A stretch of DNA of 19,337 bases from an uncultured Prevotellaceae bacterium (GCA_946644025.1 CAMPCG010000017.1:1-19337); one strand, 5' to 3'. Counted from the first letter of the stretch, positions 1-6,857 are shown. Numbers and translations are program-made. The notes: a model not told the origin generated them from the letters alone.

Positions 1-407
1 CGGTGGCCTTCGACACGCTGCAGAGCGCCAAGGCCAACGGTGCCGACGTGGTGCTCATCGACACTGCTGGGCGACTGCACAACAAGGTGGGCCTGATGAA
101 CGAGCTGAAGAAGATAAAGGACGTGATGAAGAAAGTGCTGCCCGGCGCTCCCGACGAGGTGCTCCTCGTGCTCGACGGCTCCACCGGTCAGAACGCCTTC
201 GAGCAGGCCCGCCAGTTCGCCGCCGTCACCCAGATTACGTCGCTGGCCATCACCAAGCTCGACGGAACGGCAAAGGGCGGCGTCGTCATCGGCATCAGCG
301 ACCAGCTCCAGGTGCCCGTGAAGTACATCGGGCTGGGCGAGGGGATGAAGGACCTGCAGCTCTTCGACCGCAGGGCCTTCGTGGACAGCCTCTTCAAGAA
401 TAACTGA
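1..407 (+). CDS. ftsY: Signal recognition particle receptor FtsY, C-terminal part (5' end outside window)
   Basis: This is the C-terminal end of the SRP-receptor GTPase, which docks ribosome-SRP complexes at the inner membrane for co-translational insertion. The reading frame is open from base 3 with no upstream boundary, so the true start lies before the window and the GTG at 3 is an internal Val codon. The visible 134 residues contain the SRP-GTPase signatures DTAGRLHNK (G3 region), TKLDGTAKGG (G4) and the closing GLGEGMKDLQLFD segment, ending FKNN at a TGA, which is a normal FtsY C terminus. The family is certain. The N-terminal part and its membrane-targeting region cannot be judged. The next gene starts 23 bp downstream and is visibly more AT-rich. 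Confidence 0.97.
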   Translation, partial: VAFDTLQSAKANGADVVLIDTAGRLHNKVGLMNELKKIKDVMKKVLPGAPDEVLLVLDGSTGQNAFEQARQFAAVTQITSLAITKLDGTAKGGVVIGISDQLQVPVKYIGLGEGMKDLQLFDRRAFVDSLFKNN

Positions 408-430
408 CTGCGGGAGTCAAAAGAATAAAT

Positions 431-730
431 GTGTGTATGTTGAGACTTCAGGATTGCTTGCAGAAACTACAAGATTTCAAGAGAAATTTCGGTACGCGAT
501 ACGGCATCTTGAGCATAGGAGTGTTTGGTTCCGTGGCGCGTCAGGAGAATCGTGAGGACAGTGATATTGACATTGTCGTGGAAGTGGAGCGGCCTACTCT
601 CAGCTTAATGTATGAACTGAGGGAGATGTTGAAACAGCTGTTTGGCTGTGAGGTAGACCTTGTACGGTTCCGCGATTCTTTGCGTCCCTTGTTTAAGTCC
701 AACATTCAAAGAGATGCCATCTATGTCTGA
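431..730 (+). CDS. mntA: MNT-type nucleotidyltransferase, antitoxin of an MntA-HepT pair
   Basis: This is a minimal nucleotidyltransferase of 99 aa. The polymerase-beta-like signature is plain: G33-S34 followed by SDIDIVVE with D45 and D47 as the metal-binding pair, and CEVDLV supplying the third carboxylate (D76). In the described MntA-HepT systems the MNT protein transfers AMP to a tyrosine of the HEPN toxin and so inactivates it. That role is inferred here from the family and from the immediately downstream HEPN gene, which overlaps the stop codon of this gene. Two starts are possible, ATG 431 and ATG 437; I took the first. Base composition is more AT-rich than ftsY, consistent with acquisition. 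I see no clear promoter of its own. Confidence 0.9.
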   Translation: MCMLRLQDCLQKLQDFKRNFGTRYGILSIGVFGSVARQENREDSDIDIVVEVERPTLSLMYELREMLKQLFGCEVDLVRFRDSLRPLFKSNIQRDAIYV

Positions 731-1088
731 GGACCAAACCACTTTGCGAGACCGGCTTGAAGATATTCTTGAGTCGGTCAGTCTCATTCAAGAATGGGCG
801 GCAGACAGGAAGACTGTCGATGATTTTATGCTGTCATCAACTGGCGTGATGGCTTTCAATGCATGCGTGATGCGCTTTCAGGTGATAGGTGAGCATGTGG
901 GTAGACTGCTGAAGTCAGACAGAAATTTGCTGGATAATTACCCTCAAATTCCTTGGCACGCTATTTATGGTTTAAGGAATATCATTTCTCACGAGTACGC
1001 CAATATTGACGAGGAGGTCATCGTGTCTGCAATCAATAATGACCTTCTGCCGCTAAAAGCCGCTGTGGAAGACATGCTGAAGCGATAA
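723..1088 (+). CDS. hepT: HepT-like HEPN RNase toxin (DUF86 family)
   Basis: This 121-aa all-helical protein carries the HepT active-site motif R-x4-H-x-Y as R85-NIIS-H90-E-Y92 (RNIISHEY), the ribonuclease motif of HEPN toxins and the tyrosine that the partner MNT adenylylates. The chosen start, ATG 723, overlaps the last 8 bp of the antitoxin gene and gives the usual family length; ATG 714 (three residues longer) is also possible. The longer open frame back to 660 lies inside the antitoxin gene and is probably not used. The overlap suggests translational coupling. The stop TAA at 1086 sits within the left arm of a strong hairpin. The family assignment is firm; RNA target and activity are inferred. 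Confidence 0.9.
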   Translation: MSEDQTTLRDRLEDILESVSLIQEWAADRKTVDDFMLSSTGVMAFNACVMRFQVIGEHVGRLLKSDRNLLDNYPQIPWHAIYGLRNIISHEYANIDEEVIVSAINNDLLPLKAAVEDMLKR

Positions 1089-1124
1089 CATCCCCGGCTC
1101 CAAGCAAAAGGAGCCGGGGATGTT
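1087..1124. terminator. Bidirectional hairpin terminator between convergent genes
   Basis: A perfect 15-bp inverted repeat (AACATCCCCGGCTCC at 1087-1101, its complement at 1110-1124) with an 8-nt A-rich loop lies between hepT (plus) and the kinase-like gene (minus). The left arm overlaps the hepT stop codon. Only a short T-run follows on the plus strand (TTTCGG), so termination strength is uncertain, but position and symmetry suit a shared terminator. Confidence 0.8.
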
Positions 1125-1144
1125 TCGGTTATTACTGAGCCTGT

Positions 1145-1768
1145 TCAGCCGATATACTGCAGTATGAGGTCGGCAATCTCGTCTTCAGTCTTGCCTTTCA
1201 TGCTGATGACGAGGTCGTAGTTGCGGGTGTCGTAGCGGGTGGTGCCGGTGAACTTCTTTATGTAGTTCTCGCGCCCTGTGTCCACCTTTTCTATGGTTTT
1301 CGCAGCCTCCTCGGCGGTCAGTCCCTGATGGCTGACAAGGCGCTCTATGCGCTGCTCCAGGGGTGCTGTGATGAAGATGCTGAGGCGGTTGGGATGGTCC
1401 TTGAATATGAAGAATCCGCTGCGGCCTGCTATCACGCACGACTCCGACTCGGCAATGCCTTTGAGAATCTCCTTCTCGGTCCTGAACATTTCGCCGACGT
1501 TAAGCGGGTTTGGCTCGTCGCCGTCAGAACTCTTAAAGCCGGAGCCGATGCCCACCACGCGCTTGAATTCCGACCACCACTCCTGTTTGCGCCCTTTCAG
1601 ACGCTCAATCTCCTCGACACTCAGCTTGTATTTCTCCATGAGGCCCTGAATGACGGCCTTGTCATAGTAGGGCACGCCCAGCTTGGCAGACAACTTGGCG
1701 CCTACGGTGTGGCCGCCGGAGCCTATTTCACGGTTGATGGTGATGACAAATTTTTCGTTCTTGTTCAT
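1145..1768 (-). CDS. Cytidylate kinase-like family P-loop protein
   Basis: This 207-aa protein matches the cytidylate-kinase-like family common in Bacteroidota (PF13189 type). The N terminus has a P-loop, INREIGSGGHTVG (about residues 11-23), then LGVPYYDK, as in CMP-kinase-like proteins. Middle motifs are VIAGRSGFF and an arginine-rich lid-like stretch (RIERLVSHQG); the C terminus (RYDTRNYDLVISMKG) is also typical. The substrate is not established for this family, so I do not call it Cmk. It is transcribed opposite to its neighbours from its own Bacteroidota-type promoter (1837-1868) and ends at the shared hairpin. The ATG at 1766-1768 is the first good start before the GSGG loop. Confidence 0.88.
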   Translation of the reverse strand: MNKNEKFVITINREIGSGGHTVGAKLSAKLGVPYYDKAVIQGLMEKYKLSVEEIERLKGRKQEWWSEFKRVVGIGSGFKSSDGDEPNPLNVGEMFRTEKEILKGIAESESCVIAGRSGFFIFKDHPNRLSIFITAPLEQRIERLVSHQGLTAEEAAKTIEKVDTGRENYIKKFTGTTRYDTRNYDLVISMKGKTEDEIADLILQYIG

Positions 1769-1836
1769 TGTTGTATAGTTTGATGATTAATGGAATAGTC
1801 GAACGGATAAAAGCAGGAACGCCGAAATGTTGTCTG

Positions 1837-1868
1837 CAAAGGTACGGATTATTATTCAGACGGGCAAA
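1837..1868 (-). promoter_or_regulatory. Bacteroidota promoter for the kinase-like gene
   Basis: On the minus strand TTTG (plus 1865-1868) is followed by exactly 20 nt and then TACCTTTG (plus 1837-1844), the Bacteroidota -33/-7 pair. It lies about 70 bp upstream of the ATG at 1768. The rest of the 1769-2091 gap holds the divergent rimO control region and no gene that I can see. Confidence 0.8.
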
Positions 1869-2012
1869 TTTTTTTGAAAGAATTAAATGGAGGCGCCTAC
1901 TCTGCAAGGTCTGAAAAGTCCACGATGCCGCAAATGCTGGCGCGGCCGATCCCTCCCTTCCCCCCTCCCATTACCACGCTTCTGTGTCGCTTAAGAAACC
2001 TATTGAAATAAT

Positions 2013-2036
2013 GTAATATTGATTAAAGAATGTTAC
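2013..2036. promoter_or_regulatory. 24-bp palindrome upstream of rimO promoter (candidate operator)
   Basis: An imperfect palindrome (18 of 24 positions symmetric) with ends GTAA and TTAC and centre TTAA. It ends 5 bp before the -33 TTTG of the rimO promoter. An almost identical copy sits in the same position relative to the first HU promoter (6829-6852). Operator function is inferred; the binding protein is unknown. Confidence 0.55.
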
Positions 2037-2041
2037 ATGTC

Positions 2042-2073
2042 TTTGCCGATTGCTTGTTTCTGCCCTACCTTTG
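2042..2073 (+). promoter_or_regulatory. Bacteroidota promoter of rimO
   Basis: TTTG (2042-2045), a 20-nt spacer and TACCTTTG (2066-2073). The expected transcription start is around 2079-2081, which rules out the TTG at 2050 as a start codon and leaves GTG 2083 or TTG 2092. Confidence 0.85.
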
Positions 2074-2091
2074 CATAAAAATGTGCAAAGT

Positions 2092-3492
2092 TTGAAAACC
2101 ATTGACTTCATATCGCTGGGCTGTTCCAAGAATCTTGTGGACAGCGAGGTGCTGATGGGACTCTTCGAGGCCCACGGCTATCATGTGACTCACGATGACC
2201 CTGACCCGAAGGGTGACATCGCCGTTATCAACACCTGTGGCTTCATTGCAGATGCCAAGGAGGAGAGTATCAACACCATTCTGGAGCAGGTGCAACGCAA
2301 GGCCGAAGGTGAGGTCGAGAGAGTCTACGTCATGGGCTGTCTCTCAGAGCGTTACCTCGCCGAGTTGGAGGAAGAAATCCCCGAGGTCGACGGGTGGTAC
2401 GGGAAGTTCAACTACAAGGATTTGCTAAAGGCTCTACCCAGCAGACCCTCCCCCAACCCCTCCCTGCAGGGAGGGGAGTATATACATTTGTCATCAGAAT
2501 TGTCTGCGGATGAAGTAACCGCTCCCCTTCCTGCAGGGAGGGGTTGGGGGAGGGTCTTAACCACCCCTCCCCACTACGCCTACATCAAGATTAGCGAGGG
2601 CTGCGACCGCTCGTGTGCGTACTGCGCCATACCCCTCATCACCGGCCGTCACCGCAGCCGGCCCATGGAGGAAATCCTCGACGAGGTGCGCTCGCTGGTG
2701 GCCCGCGGGGTGAAGGAGTTTCAAGTTATCGCGCAGGAGCTAACCTACTATGGCCTTGACCTTTACGGCGAGCGGCGCATTGCCCAGCTCGTTGAGCAGA
2801 TGGCCGACATAGAGGGCGTCGTGTGGATACGCCTGCACTATGCCTACCCCACCAACTTCCCCTGGGAGCTGCTGCGCGTGATGCGTGAGAAGCCCAACGT
2901 CTGCCGCTACATCGACGTGGCCCTGCAGCACGTGAGCGACAATGTCCTGGCCCGCATGAAGCGCATCATCACCCGCCAGCAGACCTACGACTTCGTAGAG
3001 CGCCTGCGCAGCGAGGTGCCCGGCATCCACCTGCGCACCACGATGATGGTGGGCTTCCCCGGCGAGACCGACGACGACTTCCGCCAGCTGCTCGACTTCG
3101 TGAAGTGGGCACGCTTCGAGCGTCTCGGCGCCTTCGCCTACAGCGAGGAGGACGGCACCTGGTCGGCCGCCCACTATGAGGACGACGTGCCCGACGACGT
3201 GAAGCAGCGCCGCCTGGACCGCCTCATGCGCGTGCAGCAGAACATCAGCGCCGAGCTCGAGGCCCAGAAGGTGGGCACCACCCTGCCCGTCATCATCGAC
3301 CGCACCGAGGGCGACTACTACGTGGGCCGCACCGAGTTCTGTTCGCCCGAGGTGGACCCCGAGGTGCTCATCCCGCGGGGAGCAAACGGAATTGAAAGTG
3401 ACGATACTTGCAAGCTCGACATAGGTAATATATATAATGTGAAGATTATCGACTCCGAGGAGTTCGACCTCTACGGCGAGGTCGTGGACTGA
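2092..3492 (+). CDS. rimO: Ribosomal protein uS12 methylthiotransferase RimO with palindromic in-frame insert
   Basis: This radical-SAM enzyme adds a methylthio group to the conserved aspartate of ribosomal protein uS12. From TTG 2092 it is 466 aa. N-terminal methylthiotransferase cysteines are C11 (LGCSKNLVDSE), C49 (INTCGF) and C83 (VMGCLSERY). The radical-SAM motif is C171-x3-C175-x2-C178 (SEGCDRSCAYCAIP), then QELTYYGLDLY and a C-terminal TRAM-like region. Residues of about 118-155 are extra: they are encoded by a GC-rich inverted-repeat element in the linker between the two domains. The TTG start is preferred because the upstream leader is homologous to that of the HU gene, where the aligned position is its ATG (6911), and because a 4-codon reading frame (ATG 2081 to TGA 2093) ends overlapping it. 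GTG 2083 is the alternative. Confidence 0.95.
   Translation: MKTIDFISLGCSKNLVDSEVLMGLFEAHGYHVTHDDPDPKGDIAVINTCGFIADAKEESINTILEQVQRKAEGEVERVYVMGCLSERYLAELEEEIPEVDGWYGKFNYKDLLKALPSRPSPNPSLQGGEYIHLSSELSADEVTAPLPAGRGWGRVLTTPPHYAYIKISEGCDRSCAYCAIPLITGRHRSRPMEEILDEVRSLVARGVKEFQVIAQELTYYGLDLYGERRIAQLVEQMADIEGVVWIRLHYAYPTNFPWELLRVMREKPNVCRYIDVALQHVSDNVLARMKRIITRQQTYDFVERLRSEVPGIHLRTTMMVGFPGETDDDFRQLLDFVKWARFERLGAFAYSEEDGTWSAAHYEDDVPDDVKQRRLDRLMRVQQNISAELEAQKVGTTLPVIIDRTEGDYYVGRTEFCSPEVDPEVLIPRGANGIESDDTCKLDIGNIYNVKIIDSEEFDLYGEVVD
2444..2556. repeat. GC-rich inverted-repeat element inserted in rimO
   Basis: The left arm (2444-2478) and the reverse complement of the right arm (2522-2556) match at 34 of 35 positions, around a 43-nt AT-richer spacer. 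The left arm itself contains the perfect palindrome CCCCTCCCTGCAGGGAGGGG. The element is read through in frame (left arm PSPNPSLQGGE, right arm APLPAGRGWGRV). It falls between the MTTase domain and the radical-SAM domain, where RimO proteins have a variable linker. Confidence 0.9.
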
Positions 3493-3585
3493 CGGTTTGT
3501 AAGCGCGTACCAACGATTTTCCGAAAAAGTTGAAATGCCGACGGCGTTTTTTCCAAACCACGTCGGTGTTACAGATTGGTCACAC

Positions 3586-3634
3586 AGATTTCACTGATTT
3601 CACAGATTGCTTGCCGGGGAAATCCGTGAAATCT
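3586..3634. repeat. Inverted repeat of CACAGATTTCAC type
   Basis: AGATTTCACTGATTTC (3586-3601) pairs with GAAATCCGTGAAATCT (3619-3634) at 15 of 16 positions around a 17-nt loop. It lies just downstream of rimO, before the decayed gene, and is embedded in further ACAGATT-type short repeats (3571-3608). It may act as the rimO terminator; I see no other terminator there. Confidence 0.6.
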
Positions 3635-3648
3635 AAATTCCTCGAAAA

Positions 3649-3682
3649 CTTGCCGCCGTTTCAGAATAATTTCGTAACTTTG
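3649..3682 (+). promoter_or_regulatory. Possible promoter of the decayed 3700 gene
   Basis: A good -7 box TAACTTTG (3675-3682) is preceded by a weak -33 (CTTG, 3649-3652) at 22-nt spacing rather than the usual 20. It is likely a relic promoter, 17 bp before the GTG at 3700. Confidence 0.4.
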
Positions 3683-3699
3683 CCCTGGCGGGTAAGGAC

Positions 3700-4163
3700 G
3701 TGGGGCAAGCCTTTGAGCCTGCCTATGCCAACTGCCCCGACAGCCGCCACCCGCACTGGATAGACCTGGGCCTGCCCAGCGGCACGAAGTGGCAGTGTTG
3801 CAACGTAGGAGCCATTGCGCCCGAGGAGTATGGCAGTTACTATACCTTCGACGAGGCACAGGTCTGCAACCCGCCTTCGCTCGACCAGATAAATGAGCTG
3901 TGGAACAATACCTTCCACGAGTGGACCGCGCTGAACGGCGTGAAGGGACGAAAGTTCACCAGCAGCAACGGCGGCTCTGTGTTCATCCCCGCCGCGGGCT
4001 ACCGCAACTATTCGGACATGGGCATCTAAGAAGCGGGCTCGGGCGGCGTCTACTGGTAGTCCACGCCTCGCAGCGAGTACAACGGCTATTACCTCCGCTT
4101 CGGTTCGGGCGGGTGCTAATTGCAGACACAGCCGTTAGAAAGTTGCCTTTGCCCGTATATTAA
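3700..4163 (+). pseudogene. Decayed Fibrobacter succinogenes major paralogous domain protein
   Basis: The frame from GTG 3700 encodes HWIDLGLPSGTKWQCCNVGA, PEEYGSYYTF, and SSNGGSVFIPAAGYRNYSD, the standard order of motifs in this Bacteroidota/Fibrobacter cell-surface module. The frame meets TAA at 4027. In the same frame it continues recognisably as EAGSGGVYW, a TAG exactly where the family has Ser (YWSST), then STPRSEYNGYYLRFGSGG and another stop (4117-4119). The final SVRPV-like end (DTAVRKLPLPV) lies in a different frame. So there are at least two nonsense codons plus a frame change. No signal peptide is visible. I call it a pseudogene; the domain function (possibly adhesion) is not established. 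Confidence 0.8.
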
Positions 4164-4192
4164 ATGTAGGAAGGGTAGGGGAAATCTTGAAA

Positions 4193-4271
4193 CGCTGTCA
4201 GTGTTTGTATAAACACTGACAGCGTTTGTACAAACACTGCCTTGGTTTGTACAAACACTGTCTTGGTTTGA
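4193..4271. repeat. Three tandem 21-bp repeats with GTTTGTACAAAC palindromic core
   Basis: Units at 4203-4223, 4224-4244 and 4245-4265, then a partial copy GTTTGA. Each begins GTTTGTAYAAACACTG followed by a variable 5-nt tail. The first unit is also the right half of a longer palindrome with 14-bp arms (CGCTGTCAGTGTTT at 4193-4206, complement at 4211-4224). No gene overlaps convincingly. Confidence 0.85.
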
Positions 4272-4303
4272 AGAATCGCCGTCGGTGTGGCAAAAGAGAT
4301 TTC

Positions 4304-4442
4304 GCAGCCAACGGCCTGAAAGGCCAGAAAGCAGGTAGCCCAGGGCAGCGCCCTGGGTGGAGCGATGGAGGTAAATACGGCCTGAAAGGGCAAAAGCATT
4401 GGTATAGAATAATGCTTTCTGGCCTTTCAGGCCGTTGGCTGC
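4304..4442. repeat. MITE-like element with perfect 30-bp terminal inverted repeats
   Basis: The sequence at 4304-4333 (starting GCAGCCAACGGCCTGAAAGG) is perfectly complementary to 4413-4442. The 79-nt interior contains a second hairpin, CCCAGGGC-AGC-GCCCTGGG (4339-4357), and a partial third copy of the arm motif (ACGGCCTGAAAGGGC from 4377). I see no target-site duplication and no convincing coding sequence. It resembles the non-autonomous palindromic repeats scattered in Bacteroidota genomes. Confidence 0.85.
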
Positions 4443-4486
4443 GCGTCACTTTTCACTCCAACCATGCGAAAATTGAATATATTTTA

Positions 4487-4518
4487 TTTGGAGGGTTGGA
4501 AATTATTTCCTATCTTTA
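4487..4518 (+). promoter_or_regulatory. Bacteroidota promoter upstream of the exported dockerin-like gene
   Basis: TTTG (4487-4490), a 20-nt spacer and TATCTTTA (4511-4518; the last base departs from TAnnTTTG). Transcription would start near 4524, so the 29-bp hairpin at 4528-4597 would form the very 5' end of the transcript, which has a leader of about 190 nt. Confidence 0.65.
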
Positions 4519-4527
4519 CAGCGTCCA

Positions 4528-4597
4528 AGTAGGAGGCGACGTGTCTCACGTCGCAATCCAGCAGACTGTTGCGACGTGAGACACGTCGCCTCCTACT
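4528..4597. repeat. Perfect 29-bp inverted repeat (strong hairpin)
   Basis: AGTAGGAGGCGACGTGTCTC and nine further bases (4528-4556) pair perfectly with 4569-4597 around a 12-nt loop. It directly follows the predicted transcription start of the 4718 gene. It could be a dispersed palindromic repeat, a 5'-UTR structure, or an attenuator; the sequence alone does not decide. From 4598 to 4717 I see nothing further except the GTG start region. Confidence 0.85.
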
Positions 4598-4717
4598 GCA
4601 AAGCGGCTTAATAACTATTAGTTATATAGAAGCGTCAATCCTTCCTGTCTCTGGAAGCGCCCAATGACGATAAGCCTTAAGTCATTACTTCAACCCACTC
4701 TTTAAACCCTAACAATT

Positions 4718-5701
4718 GTGAAACGACTCTTTACTTTTCTGACGCTCCTGGCCCTGGGCTGCATCCTTGCCCACGCCGAGGACTACGGCCTGAAGATTGT
4801 AGGTAAGGACATTACCTCTTCTGGCAACATCGATGCCGGACAGACCACCGGCACTATCAGCTGGAATGGTGACAATAGCGAGCTGACGTTCACGAACGTG
4901 ACAGCCAACAACATTTCCGGCTCTGCTTTTGTGAGCTTTAAGGGTTCGGGCAGCATCACACTCAAGTTTATTGGCAACAACACTATCACGTCTTCCCAGA
5001 CCATCATTCGCTCCAGCAGCTCCGCCAGTGTCTACATTTATGGTGAGCTCAACAAGACGGGACGGCTCACGCTGACGATGAACGACAATGCTAGCGAGGG
5101 GGGCTGCCCCATCTGGGTGAGCGGCAACCTCCAAATCGGCAGATTATACCTGAACGCAACGGGCAAGAACTATGCCATCACGGGCGGTGGGTCGAACAGC
5201 ATTAGTTTCGACGAGACCATACTCGACGCACGTACCATGATGGGCAGCTACGGTGCCCTCTGCGACTTTGCGTCTGCATCGTTCAATCAGTGGGATGCCT
5301 ATCTCATCACCGGCAGCTTCAACAAGGAGAAGAAAGCCGTCTGCGACGGTGGCGGCACCCCCCTCTCACGGGTCAGGACCGACGCCTCGCTGCTCGTCAA
5401 TGGCGCCATCGTCGGCATAGGCTACACACAGCCCAAACGGGTCTATCCTTCAGGCCTCAAAGTGGGCACCATCACCTATTCATACGATGATAAGACCCTG
5501 ACGCTCGACGGAGTGAACATGAAGTGCGTGGGCGGCTCCTACGCCATCGTCAACAAGAAGCTCTCGGGACTGACCATATGGCGGCGTGTTTTTCGATGGC
5601 AAGGAAAGAGGCATCTGGGGCAACGGAGGCAACTATGCCAGCAGCACCGTCACCCTGAAGCAGAACACGCCAAACTCGGACTACTATTTCAGGGGCCATG
5701 A
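4718..5701 (+). pseudogene. Exported repeat protein, 5' fragment of a frameshifted gene
   Basis: GTG 4718 begins a signal peptide (MKRLFTFLTLLALGCILAHA, then EDYG), so the product is exported; the LALGC stretch could alternatively be a lipobox. The mature part has two repeats of a beta-rich module: a GTISWNGDNSELTFTNVTAN unit and, near 5460-5530, KVGTITYSYDDKTLTLDGVN. The frame stays meaningful to LSGLTI at about 5578, then turns into a run of unlikely residues, while the next frame continues with GGVFFDGKERGIW. The two pieces therefore form one original gene of about 660 residues (4718-6716). The defect is equivalent to one extra base or a 2-base loss in ACCATATGG. A sequencing or assembly error is equally possible. 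The fold resembles beta-helix carbohydrate-binding proteins, but I cannot name the family securely. Confidence 0.75.
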
Positions 5702-6716
5702 CAACGGAGCCATCATCAATGTGGCCGACCTCAAGTTCGAGGGCATGGACTTCTTCTACAGCGACGACTACGGCACGCCCGGCTGCTACTTCGACGAAAG
5801 ATACGTCAGGCAGAACGGCGGCAAGGTGGTGGCGGGCGACGACATGGTCAACGTCTACGGCATTGACCAAGACTACGGCATCATCGTCGCCGGCGTGCCC
5901 GTCACCTCGTGCAATTGCCGTGCAGTCGGCTCGAAGTACATCACCGGCGGAGGCCCCAAGGCCGTCTCCTTCGAATACATGGAGGACATGCTGACCCTGG
6001 ACAACGCCACCATCGACTATAGTGGAGACGATAAAGCATTCCAAACGCTGGAAACCTGCGGCATTGAGCTACTGAACATTAGGCTCGTGGGCGACAACAC
6101 CATCAGCACCACTGGCTCCCTGGCAGCGCGTATCGGCGGCGGCTCCGTGGACAAGCCCGTCACCACCAAGATAACAGGCGACGGCAGCCTCCAGGCCACA
6201 AGCTCTTGGTATGCCATAATGGTCGATAACTACAGCACACTCGACATCGGCGACAAGGCTACCGTCAGGGCAGAGGGTACAGCGACAGGCATCGGCAACA
6301 ACATGAACGGCGATTTCGGCGAGACACTCATCATACGCGAGAACGCACATCTGGAGGCAAAAGGCGATATTTACGCCATCTGTAGGCTGAACAGCATACA
6401 GCTGCTCGACGGCAACAAAATCATGAAGCCCGCAGGTGCCGAGATTGCAAAGGAACAGTTCGGCAGGGGCATCTTCGTAGACGGAAAGCCCACCACTGAG
6501 GTGGTGATCGGCAAAAGACTCAAGGGCGACGTCAACGGCGACGGCTCAATCGACGTGGCCGACATCTCGACCATCATCAACGTCATGGCTGGAAAAGCAC
6601 TTGAGTTTAAAGACGCAGCCGACGTGAACGGAGACCATAACGTAGACGTGGCCGACGTCTCCACCGTCATCGACATCATGGCCGGAAAAGACGGCGGGAT
6701 GGGCGGAGAAGAATAG
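5586..6716 (+). pseudogene. Exported repeat protein, 3' fragment with C-terminal dockerin-like domain
   Basis: This frame continues the 4718 gene after the frameshift; GTG 5586 is an internal Val rather than a real start. It holds a third copy of the module (YGIIVAGVPVTSCNCRAVG, then TLDNATIDYSG), followed by beta-helix-like repeats (LVGDNTIS, KITGDGSLQATS, TLDIGDKATVRAEGTATGIG). It ends in a two-repeat dockerin-like domain: DVNGDGSIDVADISTIINVM and DVNGDHNVDVADVSTVIDIM, each with the D-x-N-x-D calcium-loop pattern and a following helix. The domain sits at the extreme C terminus, as dockerins usually do. In cellulosomes dockerins bind cohesins; no cohesin is visible here, so the role is unknown. 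No homologue of known function was recognised for the rest. Confidence 0.75.
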
Positions 6717-6770
6717 CTGCGGCACCGCTCACTCCACGAAGGCAAAACGTGCGGAAGTAGCGTAAATTGA

Positions 6771-6806
6771 GGGGCACCCGATATTTCCGGAAATATCGGG
6801 TGCCCC
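6771..6806. terminator. Perfect 36-bp palindrome downstream of the dockerin-like gene
   Basis: GGGGCACCCGATATTTCC is followed directly by its exact reverse complement, giving 18-bp arms with no spacer. It lies 55 bp after the stop at 6716 and just before the HU control region. As RNA it would form a strong hairpin, but there is no clear T-run after it (ATGGTTTATTG), so it may be a terminator or a dispersed palindrome. Confidence 0.6.
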
Positions 6807-6828
6807 ATGGTTTATTGAAATAATTAAC

Positions 6829-6852
6829 GTAATATTGATTAAAGAATGTTAT
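6829..6852. promoter_or_regulatory. Palindrome upstream of HU promoter, copy of the rimO one
   Basis: This differs from 2013-2036 only at its last base. It ends 5 bp before the -33 element, the same distance as at rimO. It is a candidate operator shared by the two genes. Confidence 0.55.
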
Positions 6853-6857
6853 CCGGC

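Noticed and set aside
2740..3561. A 273-codon minus-strand open frame over rimO
   Set aside because: It is antisense to conserved RimO sequence and shows no family resemblance.
4027..4056. Stop-codon reassignment or readthrough in the 3700 gene
   Set aside because: Both TAA and TAG interrupt it and the end lies in another frame. All other genes in the window use stops normally, so decay is the simpler view.
4193..4271. CRISPR array
   Set aside because: The units are contiguous 21-bp repeats with only 5-nt variable tails, without unique spacers, and no cas gene is nearby.
4226..4579. A 117-codon open frame in the repeat cluster
   Set aside because: It consists of translated tandem and inverted repeats (YKHCLGLYKHCLGL and following). 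There is no start context and no domain.
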